64,000 nt of DNA, from contig NC_053413.1 of the NCBI RefSeq assembly GCF_016859285.1, positions 24,953,939 through 25,017,938 on the forward strand. Direction: 5' to 3'. Shown piece by piece: positions 10,301-21,828 of the stretch. The translations under genes were made by a program, and so were the position numbers. Within the stretch, counting starts at the first letter, position 1. The number at the start of each line of letters is the position of its first letter. This stretch comes from Xiphias gladius (taxonomy: Eukaryota; Chordata; Actinopteri; Istiophoriformes; Xiphiidae). Below the pieces are notes generated by a model. That model made no database searches. It had not been told where the DNA came from and worked only from the letters and a program-made list of their open reading frames with translations.

Positions 10301-12832
10301 GGGGAAGATTTAACTTGGGCAAAAAGACAATATTAAGCAATGTATTAAAAGGTAAACGATGAAAATCTGTCCAAAGTTAAACTGTTAAAAAAGAAGCTGA
10401 TGGCCTTTTACAGTCCAACAGTGAATATGGGGGTCGGACTTGGAGACGTTGTGGCTGTTCCTCACTCACTTCCCTCGTAGTTTGGTGCGATGGAATGCTA
10501 ATGACTGTGAATCACAGGTCTCTCGTCGATGTGCTGGAGGGAGCGAGGAAGTCAGGAGACCACCCAGATCTCCTCCCCTGTCTTCCTCTGAAACACTTAG
10601 CACTGTAATTATATGGGAGTGACTTGTGAAAAACACTGTGCAAGTGCAAATATAGATCAAGTCCCAGACAGAAGCTTGTGTCTGCGTGCCACAGAGCATG
10701 CATTTCCAAACAACACATCTTACTTTCCTTTAATTACCTAAAGTTACGTAAAAACAGGGGGGGGGTTACTTAAGTGTTCTGTGTATTTGGGACTAAGTCA
10801 CTGGTCATACTTCATTTTTACTTCAGGGAGTTTGCAAAAGAAGGGACCACAGTTTTGAGATGAAATGAAACTAAATCCATTGGTAGCTGACGGCAGACGT
10901 TGAGTTGTTACTTCTCAGTATTTTCCTGACATGGCACTGAATCACGTCCTCACGCTCACATTCTCCTCCACTTAATTAAATGTATTCCTTTCAGACAAAC
11001 TCTGTCTCACTCTCAGATTTGACTTGTTTTCACAGCATGTCTCTCTGGCAAAGTATTTCGTGGGAATGATCCTGAACATTCACAGGAATGTTTTAAGGCC
11101 CCACTGGTGATCTAATAAGGAAATCCCATTCTCTACCTTCTTTAATTGGTGTGTCTACAGGTTCTGTCAAGAGAATGAGCTTTTTTTTTTTATTTTTACT
11201 TTGCATTCATAATGCAGTAGAGTAACATGCACAAACATTTCATACATTTCTGGCTTCCCAAGTGCCTTCCTGAGTGCACAGGCTCAATGTCCGGTAGGAT
11301 CATTTAAACTCAGTGAAAGACTCTCATAGAAACTGGGCTGGTAATGCAGATTTGAGGACTTTTTTCTTTACGCTGAACTACTTATAAATCTTAATTAATG
11401 CTGTTCATTACAGTGAGCAGTGTCACACTGCACGGTGCTCAGTTCAATTTAATACTTTTAATGCAACTGATGCTCATACACCCCTTGGTGACTGCTATTA
11501 TTTTCAGAGTTCAAAGGTTACCTACTTTTTTATTGACTATGAAATCACTGCAGGTGCACGCGGTTTTATTCCAGGATGTTATATAAATCAAATTTAGCCG
11601 TCAATATTTCAGAAACTGCTGTGATTGAAAAATGTGACGAGTCTTACAGCGTCTCATAACTTTAATGCCAACATTCTTTCATGTAGGAGTATACAGCAAG
11701 TGCTGGATGTCTTATTTTAGAATGAAACTTTCTAAAAAGCTCATAGCTCATAAATAGCTCCGCTGCGCAGTTTACCTCACTTGGTGGTGACGTGTCCTCC
11801 TCCCTCTCCCTTCCACGTAACCTTACATGTGTATTTGGTCGATCGAATAAACAGCTGTATCTGCAGCAGCAGAGATCCCACAGCCTGCTGTGGCCATTCC
11901 TATTTTTCCTTGAGAGATTCCAGTGTTTTGGTTTAGAGAAAACACAACTGAAAACAAACAGGGCATTCAGAAGTATAGACAATACCGGGGTGGCCAGGCG
12001 AGAGTGCTGCACATTCCTTTCCATTTGAGCTAATATTCTGGGAGATTCTGCGCTTAATGTAATTACGGGGGAAATCACGGTTTCCCATGCGCATAGGGGA
12101 GTTGGTGACTGACTGCAGGGATGGACTCTAATAGTATGAAATTCACTCTGTTACTGTGGGAGTAGTGCTAAATGCATTTCCCAGAATTCCAAGGCTCGGG
12201 TTTGACATGGACCGTATTTCCAGAGACATTTCATCGCCAAGGGATTCAGCTTAACCGGCCGGATTGCTCTCTGCTAAACAGAACAAACTCGGTCTCTGCT
12301 GCAAAGATATTAATTTATGAATTTTCCAGTGACAAACTATTAAAGAGTGAGCTCAGTGGCTGCAGAGGGGCGAGCTCAGCTGTAAAACAGATGTGGAGAA
12401 AGCCATTTTTGCAGTAATGAACAAGTTTCCAATCTGCAATCGGCTTCTGAGGGAGTTCAATGATGATCCGTGACATAGATCAGAGAAAACTGTGTGATTT
12501 TGGGAGGCAGGTATTTGAACATTAGGACAGAAACGTGTGACTGATTTGTTGACATAATGACCACACTGCTGCACCTAATCTGAGTTCAGTGATATGATCC
12601 TGAAGTAAAACTGATTAAGATTAAAAAAAAAATAACAAGATGAACCTTCACTGCCAATGTGATTCACTGACACTAAAAGCTAACAAAACGAGGGGCCAAA
12701 TCAACTACATAGTGTTACTGAGGCTGAACAACAACTTTAATGATACAAAGTGAAGGAACATTCATCAGGGAGAAACACTTTCAGTGACAGAAATAGGATA
12801 CCACCAGTAGAATTTCATGGTAGACCCAAAGG

Positions 12833-12833
<1 letters not shown>
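10301..12833. other. Gene-free stretch, possible conserved noncoding DNA
   Basis: No coding or RNA gene is seen. The segments at about 10970-11160 (with 'cttaattaaatg', 'cattcacaggaatg' and 'ctttaattggtg') and about 11990-12340 (with 'cttaatgtaattacggg' and 'attaatttatgaatttt') are non-repetitive and carry homeodomain and TEAD-like words. They are candidates for conserved noncoding elements, but conservation is untested. Confidence 0.4.

Positions 12834-12912
<79 letters not shown>
12834..12912. repeat. (CA)n microsatellite
   Basis: About 79 bases of uninterrupted CA repeat. It creates meaningless Cys-Val or Thr-His frames on both strands. Confidence 0.99.
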
Positions 12913-12915
<3 letters not shown>

Positions 12916-13840
12916 TGCTGTATGTGTGAAATGGCAACTACGGACCTGATTCTCTGGACGTTGTCGTTCACAGGAAAAAAACAACAAAAAAAACCAGCTT
13001 GTGATTGCGATAGCATATGATTCACGTTATTTTCATACTCATCAAACTATTCAGTGACTGGCTGTGGTCATCCTGGAAGAGACCAATAACATTAGTATTG
13101 AAGATTTTCATTTTAAAGATGGTTTCTGTATTGACTTGGAGTGACCCCTTCCAATATTGGATAAGTGGACCCACATAACAGAGAGCATTATGAGATGTTA
13201 AATGCTTGATTTTATCATGCAGGACACCTGTAGAGAAGCACCTGCATTTGTTAAGTTTCTGCACTAATTTAGCATGTTTCCTCTTTAATTTGTCACCTGT
13301 GACCTGTTGCACTGTGACTTGTTTAGCCTAGCTTAGCATAGACACTGAGAGGAGGGGGGAAACTGCTGATCTCTGCTGAAAACCAAAGACTTGGCTTCCA
13401 ACAGCACCAAAACTGCACTTATACCTTATAAGCGCAAGTCGGTTTTTTCAAGTCTCTTGTTTTGTCCACATTTCTGAATCTTAAATTCTGAAAATCCTTG
13501 CACCATATGATCATATTCTGTTAATATTTTCCCTAAAAATGTGTTCCACTGAAATTAGCCTTACAATTACTGTACAAAGAACAGATCTTTGTAACGTTCT
13601 TGGTATTTTGAAAATTCAACATTAGAGGCTGCTCTGGAACTGGAGGTTCTGACATTCATCTTTATCAGCCATCTGACAAAATGTCCTTCACCAACCCACA
13701 CACGGATCCTCCTCCCTGCTCAGCAGTTGTTCTGGAGAACATCAGATAAAAGTGTTGCCATTTAATCTTAAACTGCTCTTCCAGCGCCACAAATGTTTGC
13801 TCTTCCGATGGGTGACGGAGGCAGGCCTGCCGTGTGTGGA
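12913..13840. other. Gene-free stretch upstream of tRNA-Ser
   Basis: No exon, repeat family or RNA gene was recognised. An A run interrupted by C lies near 12976-12991. The sequence just before the tRNA-Ser gene, 13790-13840, is GC-richer than the rest and not repeated elsewhere in the window. Confidence 0.5.
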
Positions 13841-13922
13841 GCTGTGATGGCCGAGCGGTTAAGGCGTTGGACTTGAAATCCAATAGGGTTTCCCTGCGCA
13901 GGTTCAAGTCCTGCTCACAGCG
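13841..13922 (+). tRNA. tRNA-Ser (TGA)
   Basis: This is an 82-nt, intronless tRNA-Ser gene. The acceptor arms GCTGTGA and TCACAGC pair, followed by discriminator G. A type-II variable arm with a 4-bp stem (AGGG/CCCT) is present at about 13885-13895. The anticodon TGA is at 13874-13876, within loop CTTGAAA. The A box (TGGCCGAGCGG) starts at 13848, and the B box GGTTCAAGTCC lies at 13901-13911. The T stem GCAGG/CCTGC is perfect. It reads UCA codons. The usual TTTT terminator is absent in the immediate flank. A 16-bp perfect palindrome, AGCGAAGCGCTTCGCT, spans 13919-13934, overlapping the gene end, and is followed by TTCTTTG. The gene lies about 300 bases before tRNA-Tyr array 2, in the same orientation. 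Confidence 0.95.
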
Positions 13923-13934
13923 AAGCGCTTCGCT
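13919..13934. repeat. 16-bp perfect palindrome at the tRNA-Ser 3' end
   Basis: AGCGAAGCGCTTCGCT equals its own reverse complement. It begins within the last bases of the tRNA acceptor stem and extends 12 bases beyond the gene. Its position replaces the T run expected for polymerase III termination. Confidence 0.9.
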
Positions 13935-14215
13935 TCTTTGTCGTGTGTGTGACTATAAAGTTGTGACAACAACTTTGCTGAAACTCTCATTCTGATGGTG
14001 ATGGTGATGATGATGACTAACTGTGTAGAACTCTCTCCATGTGATACTGCAGCATCCTGAGGGCATTGTCACTGTAAGCTAAACACTTGGATGAAGTGCA
14101 ATACCTGACGACCTTGACAGGTAGGTCCTTTCTCTGCAGCTGAGGTAAAGTAGTGCAACTGTCAGCCAGTCTCAGTCCTCACACTGAGACTGGGTTTGGA
14201 GTTTCTGCTCCACCT

Positions 14216-14272
14216 GCTCAGTTGGTAGAGCGGAGGACTGTAGGAGAGTGACTGCTGACATCCTTAGGTCGC
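14216..14272 (+). pseudogene. Truncated tRNA-Tyr pseudogene
   Basis: It matches array-2 tRNA-Tyr from 'gctcagttggtagagcgg' in the D arm through the anticodon GTA, a 16-nt intron (GAGAGTGACTGCTGAC) and 'atccttaggtcgc'. It lacks the first ten bases, and the 3' exon breaks off after 'aggtcgc'. It then joins directly to 'acttcaatttatacccaaac', which in other copies lies well inside the A spacer. The B box and acceptor stem are missing, so it cannot be transcribed normally. The join looks like a deletion or recombination between a tRNA and a spacer. Confidence 0.9.
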
Positions 14273-14555
14273 ACTTCAATTTATACCCAAACAGTCTGAG
14301 AAGATGATGACAAATTGTTTTGTTGAAATGAAACCCTTCCCACTCTCTCTACATGATACAGCAAGGTGAACCTTTGGACTGACAGCTGAGTAACAGACAG
14401 ACAGCTTTGTTGCAGTTAACTGTTTGGCAGACTTTTATGTTTGCAGCTGTTTGACTGTTGCAATCCACTATGAAGAGTCTGCCTGATGCTCCATCTAGTC
14501 CATCTTTTGCTCACACTTTTCTCACCTCGGTATTTACACCTTTGCAGCGACCGTC
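14273..14555 (+). repeat. Array 2 A-type spacer, first copy
   Basis: This copy runs from the pseudogene junction to the first complete gene of the array. It matches the A part of the spacers before 15233, 16863 and 19204, including 'gcagctgtttgactgttgca' and the final 'tatttacacctttgcagcga' next to the tRNA. The conserved 25-30 bases just upstream of the gene could influence polymerase III initiation. Confidence 0.88.
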
Positions 14556-14644
14556 CCTTCGATAGCTCAGTTGGTAGAGCGGAGGACTGTAGGAGAACGA
14601 CTGCTGACATCCTTAGGTCGCTGGTTCAACTCCGGCTCGAAGGA
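14556..14644 (+). tRNA. tRNA-Tyr (GTA) with 16-nt intron, array 2 copy 1
   Basis: This complete gene has intron GAGAACGACTGCTGAC between bases 37 and 38, giving 73 + 16 nt. The B box reads GGTTCAACTCC. The A at T-loop position 57 distinguishes every array-2 gene from every array-1 gene and still fits the purine requirement there. The TTTT terminator is at 14651-14654. The following flank 'ttttatagtttagcttgttacagaga' resembles the flank of array-1 copies 1 and 4, hinting that the arrays share an ancestor. Confidence 0.97.
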
Positions 14645-15232
14645 GGAGACTTTTATAGTTTAGCTTGTTACAGAGATTGTGCTGATTTTATTTTCTTAGT
14701 GGTGAAAATTTTTGGTGATTTTTACCGGAAGCGACAGCGTGGCTGGTATTGTTTTTGTGTGTGATGGCAAAATGTGTTCCAGGAGACACCTACTGTAGTG
14801 GCAACTACCACAGAGGTGGGTTTGAATACTTTGGCAGGTGTAACAGAAATCTATTGACAGATTTTGTCACCACGATAGCGTCACAAGATACAGTCAACCA
14901 AGCATAATTAGACATTTTAGATTAGAAATTTGAGGCACACCACACTGCAATTTATACCCAAACAAACTCAGTCTGAGAAGATGATGACAAATTGTTTTGT
15001 AGAAATGAAACCCTTCCCATCTCTTCTCTATGATACAGCAAGGTGAACCTTGACTGACAGCTGAGACACAGAACCACAGCTTTTTTGCAGTTAACTGTTT
15101 GGCAGAGACTTTGATGTTTGCAGCTGTTTGACTGTTGCAATCCACTATGAAGAGTCAGCCTGATGCTCCATCTAGTCCATCGTTTGCTCACACTTTTGTG
15201 ACCTGGGTATTTACACCTTTGCAGCGACCGTC
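14645..15232 (+). repeat. Array 2 CA-type spacer, copy 1
   Basis: The C part (about 14645-14905) retains 'ggtgaaaatttttggtgatt' and 'gcgtggctggtattgttttt' but has almost no GT tract, unlike copies 2 and 3. The A part follows, to the next gene. Part of C matches the dispersed repeat near 45.5 kb ('ggagacacctactg', 'actaccacagaggtgggttt'). Confidence 0.88.
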
Positions 15233-15321
15233 CCTTCGATAGCTCAGTTGGTAGAGCGGAGGACTGTAGGAGAGCGACTGCTGACATCCTTAGGTCGCTG
15301 GTTCAACTCCGGCTCGAAGGA
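15233..15321 (+). tRNA. tRNA-Tyr (GTA) with 16-nt intron, array 2 copy 2
   Basis: The gene is intact, with intron GAGAGCGACTGCTGAC and a terminator at 15328-15331. It is followed by the first B spacer. The mature sequence is identical to the other six array-2 genes. Confidence 0.97.
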
Positions 15322-15406
15322 GGAGGCTTTTATGGTTTATGGTTTGCTTGAAATCATTAAATGTGCAGCTAACTCCAAGAAAAGCATTGTAATTATTCAA
15401 ATGATG

Positions 15407-15437
<31 letters not shown>

Positions 15438-15951
15438 ATCACGGCAAATTATGACACTTACTGTAGTGGGAACCACCACAGAGGTGGGTTTGAATACTTT
15501 GGCAGGTGTTTGTCTGTCTGCGCACAGATTTTGTCACCACAACCGTGCAAGATAAAGTCATGGAACTTTACAGGTGTGTAGTCGAGATCAAAATGAAGGC
15601 CGAATCAGAAGATGGGCATGGTCCAACCCACGAGTACCCAGTGCTCATGTAATAATGTAGTAATGACTACTGAGTACTCATGGTTTGGAACGTCAACATG
15701 TTGGCGGGCGTTGAGGCTGGTGTGATCCCATCGCAAGATGGTCTCTTGTATTTTTTTTTCATTTTTTCAGTTTCAGATTTGCGTTACCATCTTCATGAAG
15801 CATGGTTTTCTCTGCAGCTGAGGTAAAGTCATCAGTCAACCAAGCATAATCAGACTTCCACTGGGAAAGGTCTGAATAAAACTTTATTTACAGCTCCATC
15901 TAATCCAGCTGTTATTTACTATCTGGTATTTACACCTTTGCAGCGACCGTC
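15322..15951 (+). repeat. Array 2 B-type spacer, copy 1, with (GT)n
   Basis: It contains 'gcattgtaattattcaaatg', a GT tract at 15410-15437, 'accacagaggtgggtttgaa', 'aaatgaaggccgaatcagaa' and 'gatcccatcgcaagatggtc', then 'aataaaactttatttacagc' and the tRNA-proximal 'tatttacacctttgcagcga'. The middle third matches the solitary repeat near 45.5 kb. Confidence 0.88.
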
Positions 15952-16040
15952 CCTTCGATAGCTCAGTTGGTAGAGCGGAGGACTGTAGGAGAACGACTGC
16001 TGACATCCTTAGGTCGCTGGTTCAACTCCGGCTCGAAGGA
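15952..16040 (+). tRNA. tRNA-Tyr (GTA) with 16-nt intron, array 2 copy 3
   Basis: The gene is intact, with intron GAGAACGACTGCTGAC (the same variant as copy 1) and a terminator at 16047-16050. It is followed by a CA spacer that starts 'ttttatggtttagctttttg'. Confidence 0.97.
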
Positions 16041-16862
<822 letters not shown>

Positions 16863-16951
16863 CCTTCGATAGCTCAGTTGGTAGAGCGGAGGACTGTAGG
16901 AGAGCGACTGCTGACATCCTTAGGTCGCTGGTTCAACTCCGGCTCGAAGGA
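16863..16951 (+). tRNA. tRNA-Tyr (GTA) with 16-nt intron, array 2 copy 4
   Basis: The gene is intact, with intron GAGAGCGACTGCTGAC and a terminator at 16958-16961. Its 5' flank reads 'cgctatttacacctttgcag' followed by 'ccaccgt', one base different from the usual 'cgaccgt'. Confidence 0.97.
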
Positions 16952-17036
16952 GGAGGCTTTTATGGTTTATGGTTTGCTTGAAATCATTAAATGTGCAGCT
17001 AACTCCAAGAAAAGCATTGTAATTATTCAAATGATG

Positions 17037-17073
<37 letters not shown>

Positions 17074-17577
17074 ATCACGGCAAATTATGACACTTACTGT
17101 AGTGGGAACCACCACAGAGGTGGGTTTGAGTACTTTGGCAGGTGTTTGTCTGTTCAAGACAGATTTTGTCACCACAACCGTGCAAGATAAAGTCATGGAA
17201 CTTTACAGGTGTGTAGTCGAGATCAAAATGAAGGCCGAATCAGAAGATGGGCATGGTCCAACCCACGAGTACCCAGTGCTCATGTAATAATGTAGTAATG
17301 ACTACTGAGTACTCATGGTTTGGAGAACATGTTGGCTTGAGGCTGGTGTGATCCCATCGCAAGATGGTCTCTTGTATTTTTTTTTCATTTTTTCAGTTTC
17401 AGATTTGCGTTACCATCTTCATGAAGCATGGTTTTCTCTGCAGCTGAGGTAAAGTCATCAGTCAACCAAGCATAATCAGACTTCCACTGGGAAAGGTCTG
17501 AATAAAACTTTATTTACAGCTCCATCTAATCCAGCTGTTATTTACTATCTGGTATTTAGACCTTTGCAGCGACCATC
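16952..17577 (+). repeat. Array 2 B-type spacer, copy 2
   Basis: It is nearly identical to the other B spacers, with a GT tract at 17039-17071. Small deletions near 17150 (the 'tctgcgca' block) and 17325-17340 set it apart from copies 1 and 3. Confidence 0.88.
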
Positions 17578-17666
17578 CCTTCGATAGCTCAGTTGGTAGA
17601 GCGGAGGACTGTAGGAGAGCGACTGCTGACATCCTTAGGTCGCTGGTTCAACTCCGGCTCGAAGGA
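17578..17666 (+). tRNA. tRNA-Tyr (GTA) with 16-nt intron, array 2 copy 5
   Basis: The gene is intact, with intron GAGAGCGACTGCTGAC and a terminator at 17673-17676. The 5' flank 'tatttagacctttgcagcga' is shared with copy 6 only, supporting a recent duplication of the B-tRNA half-unit. Confidence 0.97.
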
Positions 17667-17751
17667 GGAGGCTTTTATGGTTTATGGTTTGCTTGAAATC
17701 ATTAAATGTGCAGCTAACTCCAAGAAAAGCATTGTAATTATTCAAATGATG

Positions 17752-17808
<57 letters not shown>

Positions 17809-18322
17809 ATCACGGCAAATTATGACACTTACTGTAGTGGGAACCACCACAGAGGTGGGTTTGAGTACTTTGGCAGGTGTTTGTCTGTCTGCGCACAGAT
17901 TTTGTCACCACAACCGTGCAAGATAAAGTCATGGAACTTTACAGGTGTGTAGTCGAGATCAAAATGAAGGCCGAATCAGAAGATGGGCATGGTCCAACCC
18001 ACGAGTACCCAGTGCTCATGTAATAATGTAGTAATGACTACTGAGTACTCATGGTTTGGAACGTCAACATGTTGGCGGGCGTTGAGGCTGGTGTGATCCC
18101 ATCGCAAGATGGTCTCTTGTATTTTTTTTTCATTTTTTCAGTTTCAGATTTGCGTTACCATCTTCATGAAGCATGGTTTTCTCTGCAGCTGAGGTAAAGT
18201 CATCAGTCAACCAAGCATAATCAGACTTCCACTGGGAAAGGTCTGAATAAAACTTTATTTACAGCTCCATCTAATCCAGCTGTTATTTACTATCTGGTAT
18301 TTAGACCTTTGCAGCGACCATC
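17667..18322 (+). repeat. Array 2 B-type spacer, copy 3 (extra half-unit)
   Basis: This is a B spacer directly following another B-tRNA pair, breaking the alternation. Its GT tract spans 17754-17806. The sequence is otherwise nearly identical to B copy 1, including the 'acgtcaacatgttggcgggc' block that copy 2 lacks. Confidence 0.88.
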
Positions 18323-18411
18323 CCTTCGATAGCTCAGTTGGTAGAGCGGAGGACTGTAGGAGAGCGACTGCTGACATCCTTAGGTCGCTGGTTCAACTCC
18401 GGCTCGAAGGA
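18323..18411 (+). tRNA. tRNA-Tyr (GTA) with 16-nt intron, array 2 copy 6
   Basis: The gene is intact, with intron GAGAGCGACTGCTGAC and a terminator at 18418-18421. It is followed by the third CA spacer. Confidence 0.97.
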
Positions 18412-18686
18412 GGAGGCTTTTATAGTTTAGCTTTTTGTACAGAGATTGTGCTTTCTTGAAATCATTAAATGTGCAGCATATTCAAAGAAAAGCATTGTAA
18501 TTGTTCAAACGAAGTGGTAGCTCAGCACAATGTAGTAGTCGTTCAATGACTGATTTTATTTTCTTAGTGGTGAAAATTTTTGGTGATTTTTACTGGAAGC
18601 AACAACGTGGCTGGTATTGTTTTCACCTTGCGAGCCTGTGTGTGTCTGTGTGTGTGTATGTGTGTGTATGTGTGTGTATGTGTGTG

Positions 18687-18732
<46 letters not shown>

Positions 18733-19203
18733 AGATGGCAAAATGTGGTCCAGGAGACACCTACTGTAGTGGCAACTACCACAGAGGTGGGTTTGAATAC
18801 TTTGGCAGGTGTAACAGAAATCTATGGACAGATTGTGTCACCACGATAGCATCACAAGATACAGTCAACCAAGCATAATTAGACATTTTAGATTAGAAAT
18901 TTGAGGCACACCACACTTCAATTTATACCCAAACAAACTCAGTCTGAGAAGATGATGACAAATTGTTTTGTAGAAATGAAACCCTTCCCACTCTCTCTAC
19001 ATGATACAGCAAGGTGAACCTGTGGACTGACAGCTGAGTAACAGACAGACAGCTTTGTTGCAGTTAACTGTTTGGCAGACTTTTATGTTTGCAGCTGTTT
19101 GACTGTTGCAATCCACTATGAAGAGTCAGCCTGATGCTCCATCTAGTCCATCTTTTGCTCACACTTTTGTCTGCTGGGTATTTACACCTTTGCAGCGACC
19201 GTC
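18412..19203 (+). repeat. Array 2 CA-type spacer, copy 3
   Basis: It is colinear with copy 2 except that the GT tract (18637-18729) is broken by C, A and T interruptions. The A part ends 'gctgggtatttacacctttg' next to the last gene. Confidence 0.92.
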
Positions 19204-19292
19204 CCTTCGATAGCTCAGTTGGTAGAGCGGAGGACTGTAGGAGAGTGACTGCTGACATCCTTAGGTCGCTGGTTCAACTCCGGCTCGAAGGA
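19204..19292 (+). tRNA. tRNA-Tyr (GTA) with 16-nt intron, array 2 copy 7
   Basis: This is the last gene of the array, intact, with intron GAGAGTGACTGCTGAC (the same variant as the truncated pseudogene at 14216) and a terminator at 19299-19302. Array homology continues for about 60 bases ('gcttgaaatcattaaatgag') and then ends at unique sequence. Confidence 0.97.
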
Positions 19293-19370
19293 GGAGACTT
19301 TTATGATTTTAGCTTGTTACAGAGATTGTGCTTGCTTGAAATCATTAAATGAGCAGTTGTAGCTGCCAGG

Positions 19371-21828
19371 GTTGACAGGACATTAATGATACCGAAACCA
19401 AACTGATATCTTATCTCAGAGTAGGATTTTTTGCAGAATAGCTCATGTGGTAACACCAATAGACAGGTGGTTTCCCTCTAGTATGTGATACCACTTGTCT
19501 CTATTCCAGGAAGTACGTCTCATTTTCTGTGAACAGAAATGAAAGGATTCTCTCTTAATATTAACATTCTGTAGCTGCCTTAAAAGAAATGCTGCAAAAA
19601 CTGATAATTACAATCATACTTAAACTGTGACTGATAAATAAACGGAACAGTGCAGTGCGTTGCTGCACTGCACCACCCAAAACTCATCTGTTAGCTTAAC
19701 TGTGAGTGCTGTACTGTGCGCCGTCCTTTTTCCTTGGATTTTCAAATGGTATCTCTTGGCAGTCTTTTCTGTCTTTTCAGCCAAGGCCGCTATTGCATTC
19801 TGTCTTTTATGTATAGCAAAGCCGGAACTGTAAAATGAATGACTTCCCGTTCACCAAGGGACCCTCTCAGGAAAGGATCTGCCAGACACCAATAGTGTAG
19901 AAATTCACCGAAATGGCTACTCACCGGAAACTTTCAGGCAGTGATGGAGGGTATTAATAGTATTGGAATTATCATACTGTAGAAAGAGGTGTTCATTAGC
20001 TCCATATTTTGGAATATTTGACATATCCAAACTCACACAATACTGGAGCTCGGCTTCCAGATTTTACTTCCGAGTGTTTACATACTAGAATCAGGCTTAA
20101 TAATGCCGTTACGGAATATGTATATATTTATTTTATTTTTAAGAGGCATGTGCAACATTAAAACATGCATGTTACCATTTGAAGTATAGTCAAGAAATCA
20201 CCTAAAGCCAATTTTTTATCCGCAGGTCAACATAAGCACAGAGGCAGAACACCAACTAAACAAACGAGACGAACAAGACAAGACACATAAGACCAAGTTA
20301 CACACGGTAGTACACCACTCGCACACTCACACACACACACAACTACTATCAAAGGTCTTTTTCTAAAGTCTTTGATGGTTGTTTTGCATGTGTGTTTGCT
20401 CCAAAGTTGCATGCAAGGTTGTAATTATTGCAGCTGTCAAACTGCATTTTTCTTTCTTTGTTCTATCACAGTGACAGCAGCCGGATGATCTTGGTCTTAG
20501 TGTAGCCAAGATAACCTGTATTAGCAAACCACCATCACCCGACAAAGCCTTAGATGACGTTTCACCACAGCGTCATAAACGTTAAAAAGGGGAAGATGGG
20601 TCCTTGGAGTCTAGTCACCAATGTTAAACACAGTAGCATGTATTCCCTGCACTGCTGGCGATTGTAATACAGAGGTAGCCTCTGGTCGGGTCCAGATTTA
20701 CATTGTAGACATTTAGCCGATGCCGTTATCAAAAGTAGCTTCGAATGAGGACAGCAGGTACAGACTTAGTATCTCGAGGAAGGATACATGTGCGAGAGGC
20801 CGCTGTTAATGGAAACATTGTCTGCTGGACAGAATGAACCGTTCATTGTTTGGTTACAGCAAAAAAAAAAAAATTTAATTTCCTTTCCCTCGGTATGACA
20901 TACATCTGACGTTTGAACCGCAAAATGTGCACAGAGTGGCTTGATTACAAAGATATACAAAGTTAAATCTCACCTTTTGCCACAACACGACTTGACATCG
21001 TTCATAGTCCATACTCTTTACAGGCAACATGTTGTGTTTGAATCTTTATATGCAGCTCTGTATTTCCGCGTGTTGCTACTTCAGGTTAAATCTTTCCCGA
21101 GTCCTCCTCAGTGACCCGAATCCGTTTTCCTTCCATCTCATTCTCAGTGTGTGTGAAAGGGAAAATTGTAACGCCTCGGTGGAAAACACTGTTCAATGAA
21201 TATCATTTGTTTCTGAATGCTGTGGCCTCACACTGGATTCCCTGTGTGTTTATGTGATCATGTGTCTGTCCAGCTGCTTCCAGCGGCAAGCTCTCCCGCA
21301 ACCTTCCGGCAGATTACGATCCAACCTTTCAGATGGGATACGCTTTACGTTTGGCCGCAGATCGAGCGGTAGATGGTGGATACAATACACCCTTGTACTT
21401 CTGTACAACATGTACCTTTTATATACATATACAGCATTCAGATAGAAATAAGATAAGCTCATAAAACACAACGCATTGATAGACCTCGGCATCACTGAAG
21501 GGCTCGCAATGACCTATAACGAAAATCACGACTATGTCTTTTACAAGTTACTAAAAGACTGAGATTGATAATATGGCAACTGATGAAAGTTTTATGGCTG
21601 TGATGAAAATATGCACTTTTCTAGCATTTTTTTTTTTTTTGTAACGTGTGATGCTACATTTTCCGTTCTTCAAGTTGTTAACCATCTGGTATTAAACAAA
21701 TATGTGGATCAACAGCAATTGGGACTCCATTGGAATGGGATTAATATGCTACAAGGCATGGCACAAACTAAGAACTTGCTCTTGTGGATGCTGCATTCAT
21801 AACCCCACACACGCACAGCCTTTCTCCA
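19371..21828. other. Gene-free stretch
   Basis: No gene is seen. It includes an imperfect hairpin (19458-19506) and a degenerate dispersed-repeat core near 20699-20745. Short CA runs occur near 20329-20341. The remainder is unrecognised. Confidence 0.5.
20699..20745 (+). repeat. Degenerate copy of the common fish repeat core
   Basis: 'ttacattgtagacatttagccgatgccgttatcaaaagtagctt' follows the pattern 'ttacatttagcagacgcttttatccaaagcgactt' with several substitutions. It is old and has no visible ends. Confidence 0.5.

Noticed and set aside
14486-14764. Frames with 'SSVGRAEDCR' and 'ILRSLVQLRLEG' repeated across both arrays
   Set aside because: These are translations of the tRNA-Tyr gene itself and recur at every copy. 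They are classic spurious proteins.
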